Source: DUQW01 sp050953825
Lineage (GTDB): Bacteria; Bacillota_I; Bacilli_A; Acholeplasmatales; Acholeplasmataceae
Direction of reading: 5' to 3'
Assembly (NCBI GenBank): GCA_050953825.1
Contig: JBMNNF010000003.1
Span: forward strand, 62,001 to 126,000
Length of the DNA stretch: 64,000 nucleotides
The position numbers were made by a program, and so were the translations under genes. This document shows positions 1 through 8,983 of this stretch, one piece after another (position 1 is the stretch's first letter; each line of letters begins with the position of its first letter). A model generated the notes under the pieces. The model was not told the DNA's origin. It searched no databases and saw nothing but the letters and a program-made list of their open reading frames with translations.

Positions 1-1
1 G

Positions 2-949
2 CCGAATCCTAAAATTATCTTAAATGCCGTTATCTTAGGGGAGGCCAAAGAGTCAAGTTCTATTGAAAATATAGTTACGACTTTTGACGAAATTTTTAAA
101 GAAATAACATTAAAAAATCAAGATTATCATACAAAAGAAGTAGTTAATTATCGAGAAGCTCTCTTAAAAGGTTATTTTGGAATCAAAGAAAAAGGTTATT
201 TGTCAACTAACATGATAGTAGATATACATTCTGTAATTGAACCTAATGTTGGAGGTATAAGAAAAATACCAGGAACAGTTATTCTAAATACCAAAACCAA
301 AGAAGTTTTACATACACCGCCGCAATCCGAATCCGAAATTATGGAGTATATGAGTAATTTAGAAAAATATATTAATTATCCTGAATTTCATGATATAGAT
401 CCGATTTTAAAAATGGCAATGATTCATTATCAATTTGAATCAATTCATCCGTTTCATGATGGAAACGGAAGAACGGGGCGTGTTTTAAATGTTTTATATT
501 TAATATTAGAAAAGCAAATTTCCTTGCCAATATTATATCTTTCAAAATATATCAATAAAAAAAGAGATGAATATTATAAACATTTGCATGATGTAAGGAT
601 TGATGATAAAAATATTAAGAGTTATTTGATTTATATGATAAATGGGGTAGAAGAAACCTCTATATTTACGATTAATTTCATTAAAAACTTTATATCATCT
701 ATGGAGGATGCTGCGGAAAAAATAAAAGAGTTTTGTCCGGAAATCTATTCAGAAAAACTTGTTAATTACTTGTTTTATGATTTTTATACTACAAACGAAT
801 ATTTTAGAGAAAGTTTAAATATATCTAGAAATACCGCTTCCAAGTATTTAAATTTATTAGTTGAAAAAGGAGTGCTTGTTGTCGAACAAGTTGGTAAACA
901 AAAAATTTATAAAAATGCTTATTTATATAATCTAATTAAAAATTGGTAA
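2..949 (+). CDS. fic: Fic family AMP-transferase (AMPylase), 5' end outside the window
   Basis: The reading frame is open from base 2 and upstream of the internal Met at 200, so the gene starts before the window; 315 residues are visible. The catalytic Fic motif HPFHDGNGRTGR is at 446-481, which is canonical (HPFx[D/E]GNGRxxR) and predicts transfer of AMP from ATP to a hydroxyl side chain. Bases 53-70 encode SSSIEN, which fits the inhibitory [S/T]xxxE[G/N] helix; being N-terminal to the Fic core it makes this a class II, self-inhibited Fic protein. The C-terminus (about 800-930) looks like a winged helix-turn-helix (RNTASKYLNLLVEKGVL), suggesting DNA binding or self-regulation. The target is unknown. 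Confidence 0.9.
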   Translation, partial: PNPKIILNAVILGEAKESSSIENIVTTFDEIFKEITLKNQDYHTKEVVNYREALLKGYFGIKEKGYLSTNMIVDIHSVIEPNVGGIRKIPGTVILNTKTKEVLHTPPQSESEIMEYMSNLEKYINYPEFHDIDPILKMAMIHYQFESIHPFHDGNGRTGRVLNVLYLILEKQISLPILYLSKYINKKRDEYYKHLHDVRIDDKNIKSYLIYMINGVEETSIFTINFIKNFISSMEDAAEKIKEFCPEIYSEKLVNYLFYDFYTTNEYFRESLNISRNTASKYLNLLVEKGVLVVEQVGKQKIYKNAYLYNLIKNW

Positions 950-957
950 GGTTAATA

Positions 958-1467
958 ATGATTTATTGGATAAATGGACCATATGGTGTCGGAAAATCGG
1001 CATTAGCAGAAAAACTTCATAAATTAAATCCAAATAGTTTTATTTTTGATGCTGAAGAAATTGGTAATGGAATCAGAGATAATATGCCAAAAGAATTATT
1101 TAATGGATATATTTTTGAAGGCTATGATCTTTGGTTTAAAATGATAGTTGCGTTATTAAAAGAAATAACTAAAAAATATAATGGTGATATTTATATTCCA
1201 ATGACTTTAGTTTACAAAGATTCTTTTGATAAAATCAGAAAACCTCTAGAAAAAGAAAATATAAAAATTAAACATATTTTATTAGAATCAACATACGATA
1301 TTGTCAAAGATAGAATAATAGCTAGAGGTGAAGATGAAAATTGTTGGTGCATTCAAAATATTAATTTATGTTTAGAAAATCAAAACGAATTTAAAGATGT
1401 TGTTAGAATCAGATCAATTAATAAAAGTATTAATGAATTAGCAGATATCATTATTAACTTGAAATAG
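958..1467 (+). CDS. TmrB-like P-loop ATP-binding protein
   Basis: A protein of 169 residues. It opens with MIYWINGPYGVGKSALAEKL, a Walker A motif (GPYGVGKS) in the same context as Bacillus TmrB, the ATP-binding tunicamycin-resistance protein; the later IPMTLV and RGEDENCWC segments also recall that family. I chose ATG 958 rather than the in-frame TTG at 943 because TmrB homologues start with this strand and the TTG overlaps the fic stop region. It lies 8 nt after fic and is probably cotranscribed. TmrB is thought to lower tunicamycin permeability; whether this protein does so, or is a kinase for another small molecule, cannot be told. Confidence 0.75.
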   Translation: MIYWINGPYGVGKSALAEKLHKLNPNSFIFDAEEIGNGIRDNMPKELFNGYIFEGYDLWFKMIVALLKEITKKYNGDIYIPMTLVYKDSFDKIRKPLEKENIKIKHILLESTYDIVKDRIIARGEDENCWCIQNINLCLENQNEFKDVVRIRSINKSINELADIIINLK

Positions 1468-1486
1468 AACGCAATTTGCGTTCTTT
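1467..1486 (+). terminator. Intrinsic terminator after fic/TmrB-like gene
   Basis: A 7-bp stem GAACGCA / TGCGTTC with a 3-nt loop is followed by a T run, directly at the stop codon. Confidence 0.85.
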
Positions 1487-1519
1487 TTTAATAAAATAAA
1501 AATAATGAGTTTTTATACA

Positions 1520-1528
1520 TGATATAAT
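1520..1528 (+). promoter_or_regulatory. Extended -10 promoter for the glycerate kinase operon
   Basis: TGATATAAT is a TGn extended -10 element about 45 nt before the start codon. No good -35 hexamer is seen 16-18 nt upstream, which is usual for extended -10 promoters. A Shine-Dalgarno (AAAGG) lies just before ATG 1572. Confidence 0.6.
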
Positions 1529-1571
1529 AATATTGTAGCTAAACATATAATATTTTATAGAAAGGTGTCAA

Positions 1572-2696
1572 ATGAAAATATTATCATTGGTAGATTCATT
1601 TAAAAACAGTTTAACTAGTTTAGAAATATCTAAAATTTTAAAAGAAGAAGCGACTAGACAAAACATTAAACTAGATTATTTACCCATATCTGATGGTGGA
1701 GATGGATTTTTAGATGTGATTTCAATGATTATTAAGGGTCAGATGATAGATTTAGAATTTATCAATTTTAATGGAGAAAAACAAGTTGGAAGTTATTTTT
1801 TATCAAAAGAAGTAGCATATATCGAAGTCGCCAGGTTTATTGGGTTAGGTCTAGTTAGAGAAGATGAGAAAGATCCATTCAACTATGGTTCTCATGCTTT
1901 GGGTATAGTCATTGGTGATATTTATCAAAGGGGAATTAAAAAAATAGTTATTGGTTTAGGCGGAACCGCAACTAATGATTTTGGGATGGGGCTGATTAGT
2001 GAATTAGGTTTTAAATTTTGTGAAGATGGCAACAAAATAAGAAATATTACACCATCAAAATTTAAAACTAATACCCAAATCATTAGACCGCAATCTTTTG
2101 TTTACCAAGATTTGGAGTTGGTTATTGTTAGAGATGTTAAAAATGTATTATTTGGTTCAAGTGGAGCTACATATACATTTGGTCCTCAAAAAGGAGTTTT
2201 AACTAGTGAGTTGGAACAACTTGAAAAAATCGGTATCGATTTTTGTGATAAACTCATTCAATTAGGATATCCAGACACACAGAATTTAAAAGGAGCGGGT
2301 GCTGCTGGTGGGTTGGGATTTATTTTAACTAGTATTTTTAATGGAAAAATGGTTTCAGGTATTGATTTCGTTTTAGACTTAATCAAGTTTGATTTAATCC
2401 AAAACAATTATGATTTCATTATTACTGGTGAAGGGAAAATCGATCAGCAAAGTTTAGAGGGGAAAGTTGTTTTTGAAGTTGCCAGCAGGACGACTAAACC
2501 GGTAATATTAATTTGTGCAATTAATGATTTGTTGTGGAATGATATTCCCCAAAATCTTAATAATATTAAAAAAATATTAAGTATTGTTCCGAGGTTTGCT
2601 AGTAAGTCTAAGTCGTTAGAAAACCCAGAAAAATATCTTAAATTATTAGCTAAAAGTTTGTTTTCGGAATTGAAAAACACGGAGGTGTTAAAGTGA
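1572..2696 (+). CDS. glxK: Glycerate 2-kinase (GlxK/GarK family)
   Basis: A protein of 374 residues, normal for the family. Seen motifs are SDGGDGFLDV near residue 40, GLGGTATNDFGMG near 130, GAGAAGGLGF near 240 and ITGEGKIDQQSLEGK near 285, all typical of glycerate kinase type 1. The enzyme phosphorylates D-glycerate with ATP in the cytoplasm and feeds lower glycolysis. The start follows an AAAGG ribosome site. The stop overlaps the GTG start of the RpiR-type regulator, so the two are translationally coupled; this suggests the regulator controls glycerate or a related sugar-acid route. Confidence 0.9.
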   Translation: MKILSLVDSFKNSLTSLEISKILKEEATRQNIKLDYLPISDGGDGFLDVISMIIKGQMIDLEFINFNGEKQVGSYFLSKEVAYIEVARFIGLGLVREDEKDPFNYGSHALGIVIGDIYQRGIKKIVIGLGGTATNDFGMGLISELGFKFCEDGNKIRNITPSKFKTNTQIIRPQSFVYQDLELVIVRDVKNVLFGSSGATYTFGPQKGVLTSELEQLEKIGIDFCDKLIQLGYPDTQNLKGAGAAGGLGFILTSIFNGKMVSGIDFVLDLIKFDLIQNNYDFIITGEGKIDQQSLEGKVVFEVASRTTKPVILICAINDLLWNDIPQNLNNIKKILSIVPRFASKSKSLENPEKYLKLLAKSLFSELKNTEVLK

Positions 2697-3463
2697 TTGA
2701 TAAACTAGATATAGGTGTAATTAACTCTCTAACAATATCAGAGTTATATGTTTTGAGATACATTGATAATAATAAGGAAAAAGTCCTTAGTTCTAGTGTC
2801 AAAAGTATTGCTGAAAATTCATTTGTTTCTACAGCGACAGTAATGCGGGTGTGTAAGAAGTTAGGTTTTTCCGGCTTTTCTGAATTTAAATATGCTTTAA
2901 AGAAAGAATTACTGGAAGAAACCGAGAAAAGCGCCTCATTTAGCGATGATTTCACGATTAATGAAATTAAGGGGACCTTAGTTTCAGAAATTGAAACGAC
3001 TGCTAGAAGTGTCGATAAAGATACTATATTAAGTATCGTTAATCTAATTAAAAGCGATAAAACTCTACACTTTTTTGCTAAAGGATTAACTTTAAATGTT
3101 TTAGAATACGCCGCGAAACAATTACGAACTGCTCAAAGACCGGTCCATTTATATAACGATACCCATATCGCTTATATTAATGCGGAAAATTTTACTAAAG
3201 ATGACTGTGTGTTTTTAGCTAGTTTAAGTGGTAAGACCCATCAAGTAGTAAGGGTGGCTCAAATTGCTAAAAGTAGAGGGGCAACAATTGTTACTATCAC
3301 TGGTAGATTAGAAGATGAATTATCTAAAATTGGGGATATCAATATTAAAGTTGCTAATGAAAGAATGGGAACGACTAAACATGACTTTTCATCAAGACTA
3401 GGAATGATCTTTATTATGGATATCATTATTAGTGTTTATTTAAAAAGTCAATTGGAGAAATGA
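2693..3463 (+). CDS. RpiR/MurR-family transcriptional regulator (HTH + SIS)
   Basis: A protein of 256 residues. Residues 1-80 form the RpiR-type helix-turn-helix (SIAENSFVSTATVMRVCKKL is its recognition region). Residues about 105-240 form a SIS sugar-isomerase fold (SGKTHQVVRVAQIAKSRGA), which in this family binds a phosphosugar effector. It starts with GTG, overlapping the glycerate kinase stop by 4 nt, with GGAGGTG upstream. Its stop overlaps the next start. It probably controls its own operon and, given the direct repeats at 3992-4025, perhaps the sugar operon downstream; the second point is inference. Confidence 0.88.
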   Translation: MIDKLDIGVINSLTISELYVLRYIDNNKEKVLSSSVKSIAENSFVSTATVMRVCKKLGFSGFSEFKYALKKELLEETEKSASFSDDFTINEIKGTLVSEIETTARSVDKDTILSIVNLIKSDKTLHFFAKGLTLNVLEYAAKQLRTAQRPVHLYNDTHIAYINAENFTKDDCVFLASLSGKTHQVVRVAQIAKSRGATIVTITGRLEDELSKIGDINIKVANERMGTTKHDFSSRLGMIFIMDIIISVYLKSQLEK

Positions 3464-3945
3464 CAATGGAAAATTATGATTTATTAGTCGATTTATATGA
3501 TGTTAAATTAATACCTAATCCTAATTTAGATATTCGTTTTGTTAAAGTCTTGGCGCCAGATGCTGATAAAGTTGTAACTTATGTTAAAGATAATTTTAGG
3601 GATGAATGGGCCTCAGAAATTAAAGCGGCGCTTTATAAATCAAATCCATCTTGTTTTATTGCGATAAAAGATGAGAAAATTATTGGGTTTGCTTGTTATG
3701 ATGCAACCGCCAAAGGTTTTTTCGGACCAATTGGCGTTTCTGAAGAGGCTAGAGGTTTAGGAGTGGGAACGACTTTAGTTCAAATGACGCTTTTATCAAT
3801 GTTAGAAGATGGTTATGCTTATGCGATAATTGGTGGCCCAAGTGTTAAAGTTCATGATTTTTACCGTAAAGCGTGTTCAAAAGTATTAGTAATTCCCGAT
3901 AGTAGAAAAATATATTTAAGAATGATTAGAAAGATCAACCGCTAA
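3460..3945 (+). CDS. GNAT-family N-acetyltransferase
   Basis: A protein of 161 residues. The acetyl-CoA pyrophosphate loop is at about residues 100-110 (EEARGLGVGTTLV, the R/Q-x-x-G-x-G/A type). Before it are the GFACYD and FFGPIGVS strands, then a final strand with FYRKAC, all in GNAT order. The start overlaps the regulator stop (ATGA), making a three-gene unit ended by the terminator at 3949. The acyl acceptor is unknown; linkage to glycerate kinase and RpiR hints at a sugar-related substrate. Confidence 0.82.
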   Translation: MTMENYDLLVDLYDVKLIPNPNLDIRFVKVLAPDADKVVTYVKDNFRDEWASEIKAALYKSNPSCFIAIKDEKIIGFACYDATAKGFFGPIGVSEEARGLGVGTTLVQMTLLSMLEDGYAYAIIGGPSVKVHDFYRKACSKVLVIPDSRKIYLRMIRKINR

Positions 3946-3948
3946 AAC

Positions 3949-3973
3949 AACAAGCTTCGTGCTTGTTTTTTTA
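3949..3973 (+). terminator. Intrinsic terminator after GNAT gene
   Basis: Stem AACAAGC / GCTTGTT with loop TTCGT is followed by a run of T. Confidence 0.88.
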
Positions 3974-3991
3974 TTGCATTCTATATAAAAA

Positions 3992-4025
3992 ATGTTATTT
4001 ATAATTTCTTTAATGTTATTTATAA
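3992..4025 (+). promoter_or_regulatory. Two phased direct repeats upstream of the sugar operon promoter
   Basis: ATGTTATTTATAA occurs at 3992-4004 and again at 4013-4025. The copies start 21 bp apart, two helical turns, so a dimeric regulator could bind both on one face. They end about 25 bp before the proposed -35 element, an activator-like position. The sequence is AT-rich, so chance is possible. Confidence 0.4.
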
Positions 4026-4048
4026 CTTATTTTGTCATAAAAACCCCT

Positions 4049-4091
4049 TTTATGAAACCGGTTGCATTTGGTATAATCTATGTACATAGAT
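4049..4091 (+). promoter_or_regulatory. Sugar operon promoter with cre-like site and 16-bp palindrome
   Basis: The -10 TATAAT is at 4072-4077, with a weak -35 (TTTATG) at 4049-4054. ATGAAACCGGTTGCATT at 4052-4068 fits the catabolite-responsive element consensus WTGNAANCGNWNNCAWW at every fixed position and covers the promoter spacer, a repressing position for CcpA or a LacI-type relative. ATCTATGTACATAGAT at 4076-4091 is a perfect 16-bp palindrome over the expected start of transcription, so a second operator is likely. GAGG (4097-4100) then precedes ATG 4109. Confidence 0.65.
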
Positions 4092-4108
4092 AAGTGAGGC
4101 GATATTTG

Positions 4109-5815
4109 ATGAAATATAAGAAAAGTCTTATTGTTATATTATCAATTTTGATGTTATTTACTTTGTGGGGATGTAAGGATAATCCTCCAGTTGAAAAAAC
4201 GATTGAAGACAAGTTTTTGTTAGCTGATTTAATTGAATTTCCAATCGGAGAGGGAATTAACAATGTGACATCAGCATTCACAATTAAATCAGAGTTTGAA
4301 ACTTATCCAATCGTTTGGACATCGGATAATCAAGATGTTATCAAAATTCAAAATAACGTAGTTGAAATTATTAATCCTGAAGAGGATACTATCGTTAATA
4401 TTACGGCCACTTTGAAAGTAAGTGAACAAGAAGATTATGAACGAAAATTCCAAATTACAGTTAAACCTAGTGGAGGCATAGACATGATTAGAAAAGGAAC
4501 ATTCAATCGAAAATATCCATCATATTATGTAGTAAACGAACCATTAATTGAAGATGCTCATGTCGTCTATATCAATTGGGATGGATTTGCTCAGTATTAT
4601 TTAGATGAGTTTTTCGCAAGTCCTGAAGGGAAAAACTCAACACTTAAGAAACTCATGAGTGAAGGTGTATATTTTTCAAATTTGAGAAATAGTTTTCCGT
4701 CAATTACTAATCCTTGCCAAAACCAAATCTTAAGTGGTGGAACTTCGTTAATTACTGAAAATGTGTATCGTTATTATAGTAAAAAAGGTAATACAGTTAT
4801 TCAACAACAAAGAGAAAATGCTGCTGAAATATTACCGGTAGTTACAGTTAGAAACCAATTATCAACTGTTAGTTTTGCAATGTATTTAGTTGGAGAATAT
4901 GAAGAGTTTTATAATAACAGTCTTGAACATTTATATGTTCCGGCATCAGGTGGTCACGCTGCAAGAATGGATCAAGCGATTAAAATGTTTAAAGGTGAAC
5001 CAATTAACGTTGGTGGAGTTGATTATGTGTTTACTGAAATTCCAAGATTTACCTTAATTTATGCTGATGATTTAGATGCCATTGGCCATAATGAGGCACC
5101 GCATTATGGACATAGTGTTAGTACAACAGAGGCTGGAAGGAGAGCTAATATTCAAGCTCATTTAAAAGAAATGGACGAAAAACTAGGTGAATTAATTGCG
5201 GCAGCTAAAGCTAAAGGTATCTATGATCAATTAACCTTTTTCTTAACAACTGACCACGGAATGACACCATTTGAGGGGCAATCTAAATTAAGACCACTAA
5301 TCCACGATTTAAAAACTTTTAATAGTAGTTATCTTCTAGAACGAGTTCAACCAGATAAAAAACCAGCAACCACAACAACTGTAGTTGGAGTTTCAGCTAA
5401 TTTAAATATGTATCTAACATTTAAAAATGGAATAACTGATACTGAACTTGATGATTTGAAAGAATACTTATTAACCCTAAATTATGTCTATGAAGTTTAT
5501 ACAAGAGAAGAGTTAAGGAATAACTATTATTTTATGCGTGATGTTGATATGTTAGTAGTTCCAAAAGAAGGTTTGTCATTTGTTGATGCTAGTCCAATCA
5601 CTTACATATCACCACGTGGTCAACATGATACGACTGTTGACTCATCGAATCATGTAGTAGGTATTATTTGGGGTAAGGGAATTCAAAAAAATGTTGTTTT
5701 TGATGGTGAAGCATATAATTATGATTTTGGAATTACAATGGCCGCTGCCTTAGGTGTTGATTTACCAAAAGCGAATGGAATTGTGTTAGATATTTTTGAA
5801 AGGGAAGAAAAATGA
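4109..5815 (+). CDS. Lipoprotein phosphodiesterase, alkaline phosphatase/ENPP superfamily
   Basis: A protein of 568 residues from ATG 4109. I prefer this to the in-frame GTG at 4094, which is part of the ribosome site. A signal peptide ends in lipobox LWGC, so it is surface-anchored. Residues about 35-125 resemble a bacterial Ig-like domain (TYPIVWTSDNQ). The rest is a type I phosphodiesterase/nucleotide pyrophosphatase domain: INWDGF (metal Asp), FPSITNPCQNQILSGG (nucleophile region), DDLDAIGH, TTDHGMTP near residue 380, and a late SSNHV. It likely hydrolyses phosphodiesters or phosphate-modified glycans outside the membrane. First gene of the operon; its stop overlaps the next start. Confidence 0.85.
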   Translation: MKYKKSLIVILSILMLFTLWGCKDNPPVEKTIEDKFLLADLIEFPIGEGINNVTSAFTIKSEFETYPIVWTSDNQDVIKIQNNVVEIINPEEDTIVNITATLKVSEQEDYERKFQITVKPSGGIDMIRKGTFNRKYPSYYVVNEPLIEDAHVVYINWDGFAQYYLDEFFASPEGKNSTLKKLMSEGVYFSNLRNSFPSITNPCQNQILSGGTSLITENVYRYYSKKGNTVIQQQRENAAEILPVVTVRNQLSTVSFAMYLVGEYEEFYNNSLEHLYVPASGGHAARMDQAIKMFKGEPINVGGVDYVFTEIPRFTLIYADDLDAIGHNEAPHYGHSVSTTEAGRRANIQAHLKEMDEKLGELIAAAKAKGIYDQLTFFLTTDHGMTPFEGQSKLRPLIHDLKTFNSSYLLERVQPDKKPATTTTVVGVSANLNMYLTFKNGITDTELDDLKEYLLTLNYVYEVYTREELRNNYYFMRDVDMLVVPKEGLSFVDASPITYISPRGQHDTTVDSSNHVVGIIWGKGIQKNVVFDGEAYNYDFGITMAAALGVDLPKANGIVLDIFEREEK

Positions 5816-7158
5816 AGTCGCTTAATGTTGTAATCGCTGGTGGTGGGTCAACCTACACCCCAGGGATTTTAATTGGATTTATTAAGAAAAAAGCGACATT
5901 CCCAGTTAAGAAACTTATTTTATATGACAATAACCTTGAGCGAGTGACACAAATGGGAAAATTTGCTCAAATTTTACTTAAAGATTATTATCCAGAATTA
6001 GAAGTTTCATATACTGATAAACCAAAAGAAGCCTTTCAAGATGTTGATTATGTTTTTTGTCAAATTCGCACTGGCGGACTAAAGATGCGTGAAGGTGATG
6101 AAAAAATTCCAGTTAAATATGGGGTTATTGGTCAAGAAACTTGTGGCCCTGGCGGATTTTCTTATGGGATGCGTTCCATTGGCGACATGATCAAATTAGT
6201 TAAAGAGATTAGAAAGTATTCTAAGGATGCTTGGATTTTAAATTATACCAACCCGGCGGCAATTGTTGCGGTTGCTCTTCAAAGAGCGTTTCCAGAAGAT
6301 AAAAAAATCTTAAATATTTGTGATCAACCAATTAGTTTATTGATGGCTTATGCAAGATTATTAGGCAACATCAACTATAAAGATATGAAACCTTATTATT
6401 TCGGATTAAATCATTTTGGTTGGTTTACCAAAATCATTGATCGCCGAAATAATGAAGATATTACGCAAAAAATTAAGGATAAAATCCAAAAAGAAGGATT
6501 TTATCCAGCAGATATGGAAAAAAGAGATCCGTCGTGGTTGCCAACATATAGCGCAGTGAAAAATATGCTAGATTTAGATGACACGTATCTTCCTAATACA
6601 TATCTACAATATTATTTATTAAGAGATCGTAGTTTTTCACATTTAAATCCTAATTATACAAGAGCGAATGAAGTCATGGATGGTCGTGAAAAAAGAGTGT
6701 ATGAAGAATGTCAACGTGTGATATCTAATAATAGCGCTCATGATACACCAGCTTTAAACGATTTAGATAAACAAGATGCTCATGGTGATATGATCTTAGA
6801 AATTGCTGAGGCAATTTATCAAAATAATAATCGTTTTTATGTAGTTATCGTTTCTAATCAAAATAAAATAATTGAAAATTTAGATGAAGATGTCATGGTC
6901 GAAGTTCTTTGTGAATTAGGTAGTGATGGTCCCAAACCATGTCATGTTGGGAAAATCGGCACCTATCATAAAGGGTTAATTGAACAACAAGCAGCTTATG
7001 AAAAATTAACTGTTGATGCATATTTTGAAAAATCATATAAAAAAGCACTTCAAGCTTTAACTCTAAATCGCACAATAACTGATATGGAATTGGCCCAAAA
7101 AATATTAGATGAATTAATTATCCATAATAAGGGTTATTGGCCTAATTTAAGGAGGTAG
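5812..7158 (+). CDS. GH4 NAD-dependent glycosidase (6-phospho-glucosidase type), intact copy
   Basis: A protein of 448 residues, the normal length for glycoside hydrolase family 4. It has an NAD-binding start (IAGGGSTYTPG, residues 8-18), GQETCGPGGFSYGMRS, NYTNPAA, then NICDQPI (Cys near 170) and GLNHFGWF (His near 200), the Cys and His that bind the catalytic divalent metal in GH4. The family cleaves glycosides by an oxidation-elimination route, often on 6-phospho-sugars. No PTS gene is nearby, so a non-phosphorylated substrate is also possible. Bases 6301-7158 recur exactly in the chimera at 16644-19730. Confidence 0.9.
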   Translation: MKSLNVVIAGGGSTYTPGILIGFIKKKATFPVKKLILYDNNLERVTQMGKFAQILLKDYYPELEVSYTDKPKEAFQDVDYVFCQIRTGGLKMREGDEKIPVKYGVIGQETCGPGGFSYGMRSIGDMIKLVKEIRKYSKDAWILNYTNPAAIVAVALQRAFPEDKKILNICDQPISLLMAYARLLGNINYKDMKPYYFGLNHFGWFTKIIDRRNNEDITQKIKDKIQKEGFYPADMEKRDPSWLPTYSAVKNMLDLDDTYLPNTYLQYYLLRDRSFSHLNPNYTRANEVMDGREKRVYEECQRVISNNSAHDTPALNDLDKQDAHGDMILEIAEAIYQNNNRFYVVIVSNQNKIIENLDEDVMVEVLCELGSDGPKPCHVGKIGTYHKGLIEQQAAYEKLTVDAYFEKSYKKALQALTLNRTITDMELAQKILDELIIHNKGYWPNLRR

Positions 7159-7160
7159 TT

Positions 7161-7910
7161 ATGTTTTTAATTGTTAATGCCGATGATTTCGGAATGTCCA
7201 AAGGTGTCAATTACGGAATCATTGAAGCCCACAAAAATGGAATTGTAACCTCAACCACTATGATGATTACAATGCCAGAAGTAAATCATGCGATTGAACT
7301 TGCTAGAAAAACTCCAACTTTAAAAATGGGATTACATTTGAATATGACTTTGGGGCAATCACTAACTAATTGTCAAACATTAGTAAATAATCACAATATG
7401 TTTTTTAAACCAATTGAAAATCCTGATTATAAAAAGTTTTCTGAAGAAGAAATCTATCTAGAGTTCAAAGCCCAATATAATATGTTTTTGGAAAAAGTAG
7501 GGATGAAACCAACCCACTTTGATTCACATCTTTATGCGCATCATATTTATCCGCAAGCTAAAAGAGCCATTATGAGATTAGCTTTAGAAACTAATTTGCC
7601 GGTACGAGATATGACAGTTAACGGATTTAAAGATGTTAAATTCTTCGACTTTTTCAAAGGAAATAATGGTGTTGATTTATCAACAATATTATTTGAAAAT
7701 ATTGATTTGTTTAAACAACAAAAATATTCCGAGTTAATGGTTCATCCGGCCTATGTTGATGAATTTTTACGGTTAAAATCAACATATAGTTATCCACGAG
7801 CGCAAGAGTTAGAAATATTAACTAGTGATGAAATTAAACAAGCTTTAAAAGAAAATAATATTGAATTAATCGGATACGATGATGAGAGGATAAGAATATG
7901 GCAAAAATAG
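7161..7910 (+). CDS. chbG: ChbG/YdjC-type carbohydrate deacetylase, copy 1
   Basis: A protein of 249 residues. It starts with MFLIVNADDFGMSKGVN, the metal-binding Asp pair of the YdjC/ChbG family, and has THFDSHLYAHH near residue 115 and MVHPAYVD near 193, which supply the other metal ligands. ChbG removes an acetyl group from chitooligosaccharides; the group in general acts on N-acetylated sugars. A strong GGAGG precedes the start, 2 nt after the GH4 stop. Its presence suggests the imported sugar is acetylated. Confidence 0.87.
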   Translation: MFLIVNADDFGMSKGVNYGIIEAHKNGIVTSTTMMITMPEVNHAIELARKTPTLKMGLHLNMTLGQSLTNCQTLVNNHNMFFKPIENPDYKKFSEEEIYLEFKAQYNMFLEKVGMKPTHFDSHLYAHHIYPQAKRAIMRLALETNLPVRDMTVNGFKDVKFFDFFKGNNGVDLSTILFENIDLFKQQKYSELMVHPAYVDEFLRLKSTYSYPRAQELEILTSDEIKQALKENNIELIGYDDERIRIWQK

Positions 7911-8983
7911 AACTAAAAAATTTAACTAAAATTTATGGAGAACCAAGAAAGAAAGGATTGTTACCTGAAGGAGTTAAAGCGGTTAATAATGTTTCACAAG
8001 TCATTCCTGAACGCAGTTTTACAGTTTTAGTGGGGCCTTCAGGTTGCGGTAAAACTACACTTTTAAGAATGATTGCTGGACTTGAAACGATTACTGAAGG
8101 AACGATTACAATTGGTGATGTTGATGTTACTCATTTAGAACCTGGTGATCGTGGAATTGCCATGGTTTTTCAAGCGTACGCCTTATATCCACATATGACC
8201 GTTTGGAAAAACATTGAATTCGGATTAAAAAACGCCAGAATGCCACAATATGAAATTAACCGCCGAGTTAAAGAAGTTTTAAAGTTAGTTAACTTAGAAG
8301 AATATGCCAATCGTCGTCCCGCTAACTTATCTGGTGGGCAACGCCAAAGGGTTGCACTCGCTAGAGCCATCTCCAAACAGCCATTAGTCTTTTTGATGGA
8401 CGAACCTTTATCAAATCTTGATGCTAAATTAAGAAGTGCGATGAGAACCGAATTGATTCAAATGCATGAGCAATTTGAATCAACTTTCGTATACGTTACT
8501 CATGACCAAATTGAGGCGATGACGATGGGCGATAATATTATCGTAATGGACGAAGGTGTCATTAAACAATCAGGATCACCAACCGAGATTCATGATGAGC
8601 CTAATTGTATTTTCGTAGCTCAATTTATTGGTGACCCCGGAATGAATATATTAAAAGTGTCTAACGGAAAACATATCGGATATCGTCCGCGTAATGTTCA
8701 TCTTTTATATGATGATATTGTCGTTAATCCTGACGATATCGTCGTGGATGGAACAGTTTTAGCAATTGAAAACCATGGTTCGGAAAGATTATATTTTATT
8801 AAAACTAAAAATGGGCAAATTTATATTAAAGATGCTCATCGCCAAATTTTAAAAATTAATGATCCAGTTAAATTTGTTGTCAAATTTAGAAATTCATATG
8901 GTTTTTGTGAAAATGGTGACCGAATTTATGATGAAAAAGAGGTGAGAGATGTTTATGAACAATATCGATCAGATTCAAAGTAG
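7898..8983 (+). CDS. Carbohydrate ABC transporter ATPase (MsmX/UgpC/MalK type), copy 1
   Basis: A protein of 361 residues. Walker A GPSGCGKTT near residue 45, Q-loop FQAYALYPH, signature LSGGQRQRVALARA, Walker B VFLMDEPLSNLDAK and the H-loop YVTHDQIEA are all intact. The C-terminal part (from about 245) is the regulatory OB-like domain of MalK-type ATPases. It powers the two permeases that follow. The start overlaps the deacetylase stop by 13 nt, and the stop lies inside the next gene. Confidence 0.93.
   Translation: MAKIELKNLTKIYGEPRKKGLLPEGVKAVNNVSQVIPERSFTVLVGPSGCGKTTLLRMIAGLETITEGTITIGDVDVTHLEPGDRGIAMVFQAYALYPHMTVWKNIEFGLKNARMPQYEINRRVKEVLKLVNLEEYANRRPANLSGGQRQRVALARAISKQPLVFLMDEPLSNLDAKLRSAMRTELIQMHEQFESTFVYVTHDQIEAMTMGDNIIVMDEGVIKQSGSPTEIHDEPNCIFVAQFIGDPGMNILKVSNGKHIGYRPRNVHLLYDDIVVNPDDIVVDGTVLAIENHGSERLYFIKTKNGQIYIKDAHRQILKINDPVKFVVKFRNSYGFCENGDRIYDEKEVRDVYEQYRSDSK

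Noticed and set aside
943..957. TTG start for the TmrB-like gene
   Set aside because: ATG 958 matches the start of TmrB proteins; the TTG only adds residues from the fic 3' end.
4094..4108. GTG start for the phosphodiesterase lipoprotein
   Set aside because: GTGAGGCG is the ribosome site; ATG 4109 begins a normal lipoprotein signal peptide.
6893..7075. Minus-strand open frame, repeated at 19465-19647
   Set aside because: Shadow of the GH4 gene; no ribosome site or family, and the two copies only reflect the 8.5-kb repeat.
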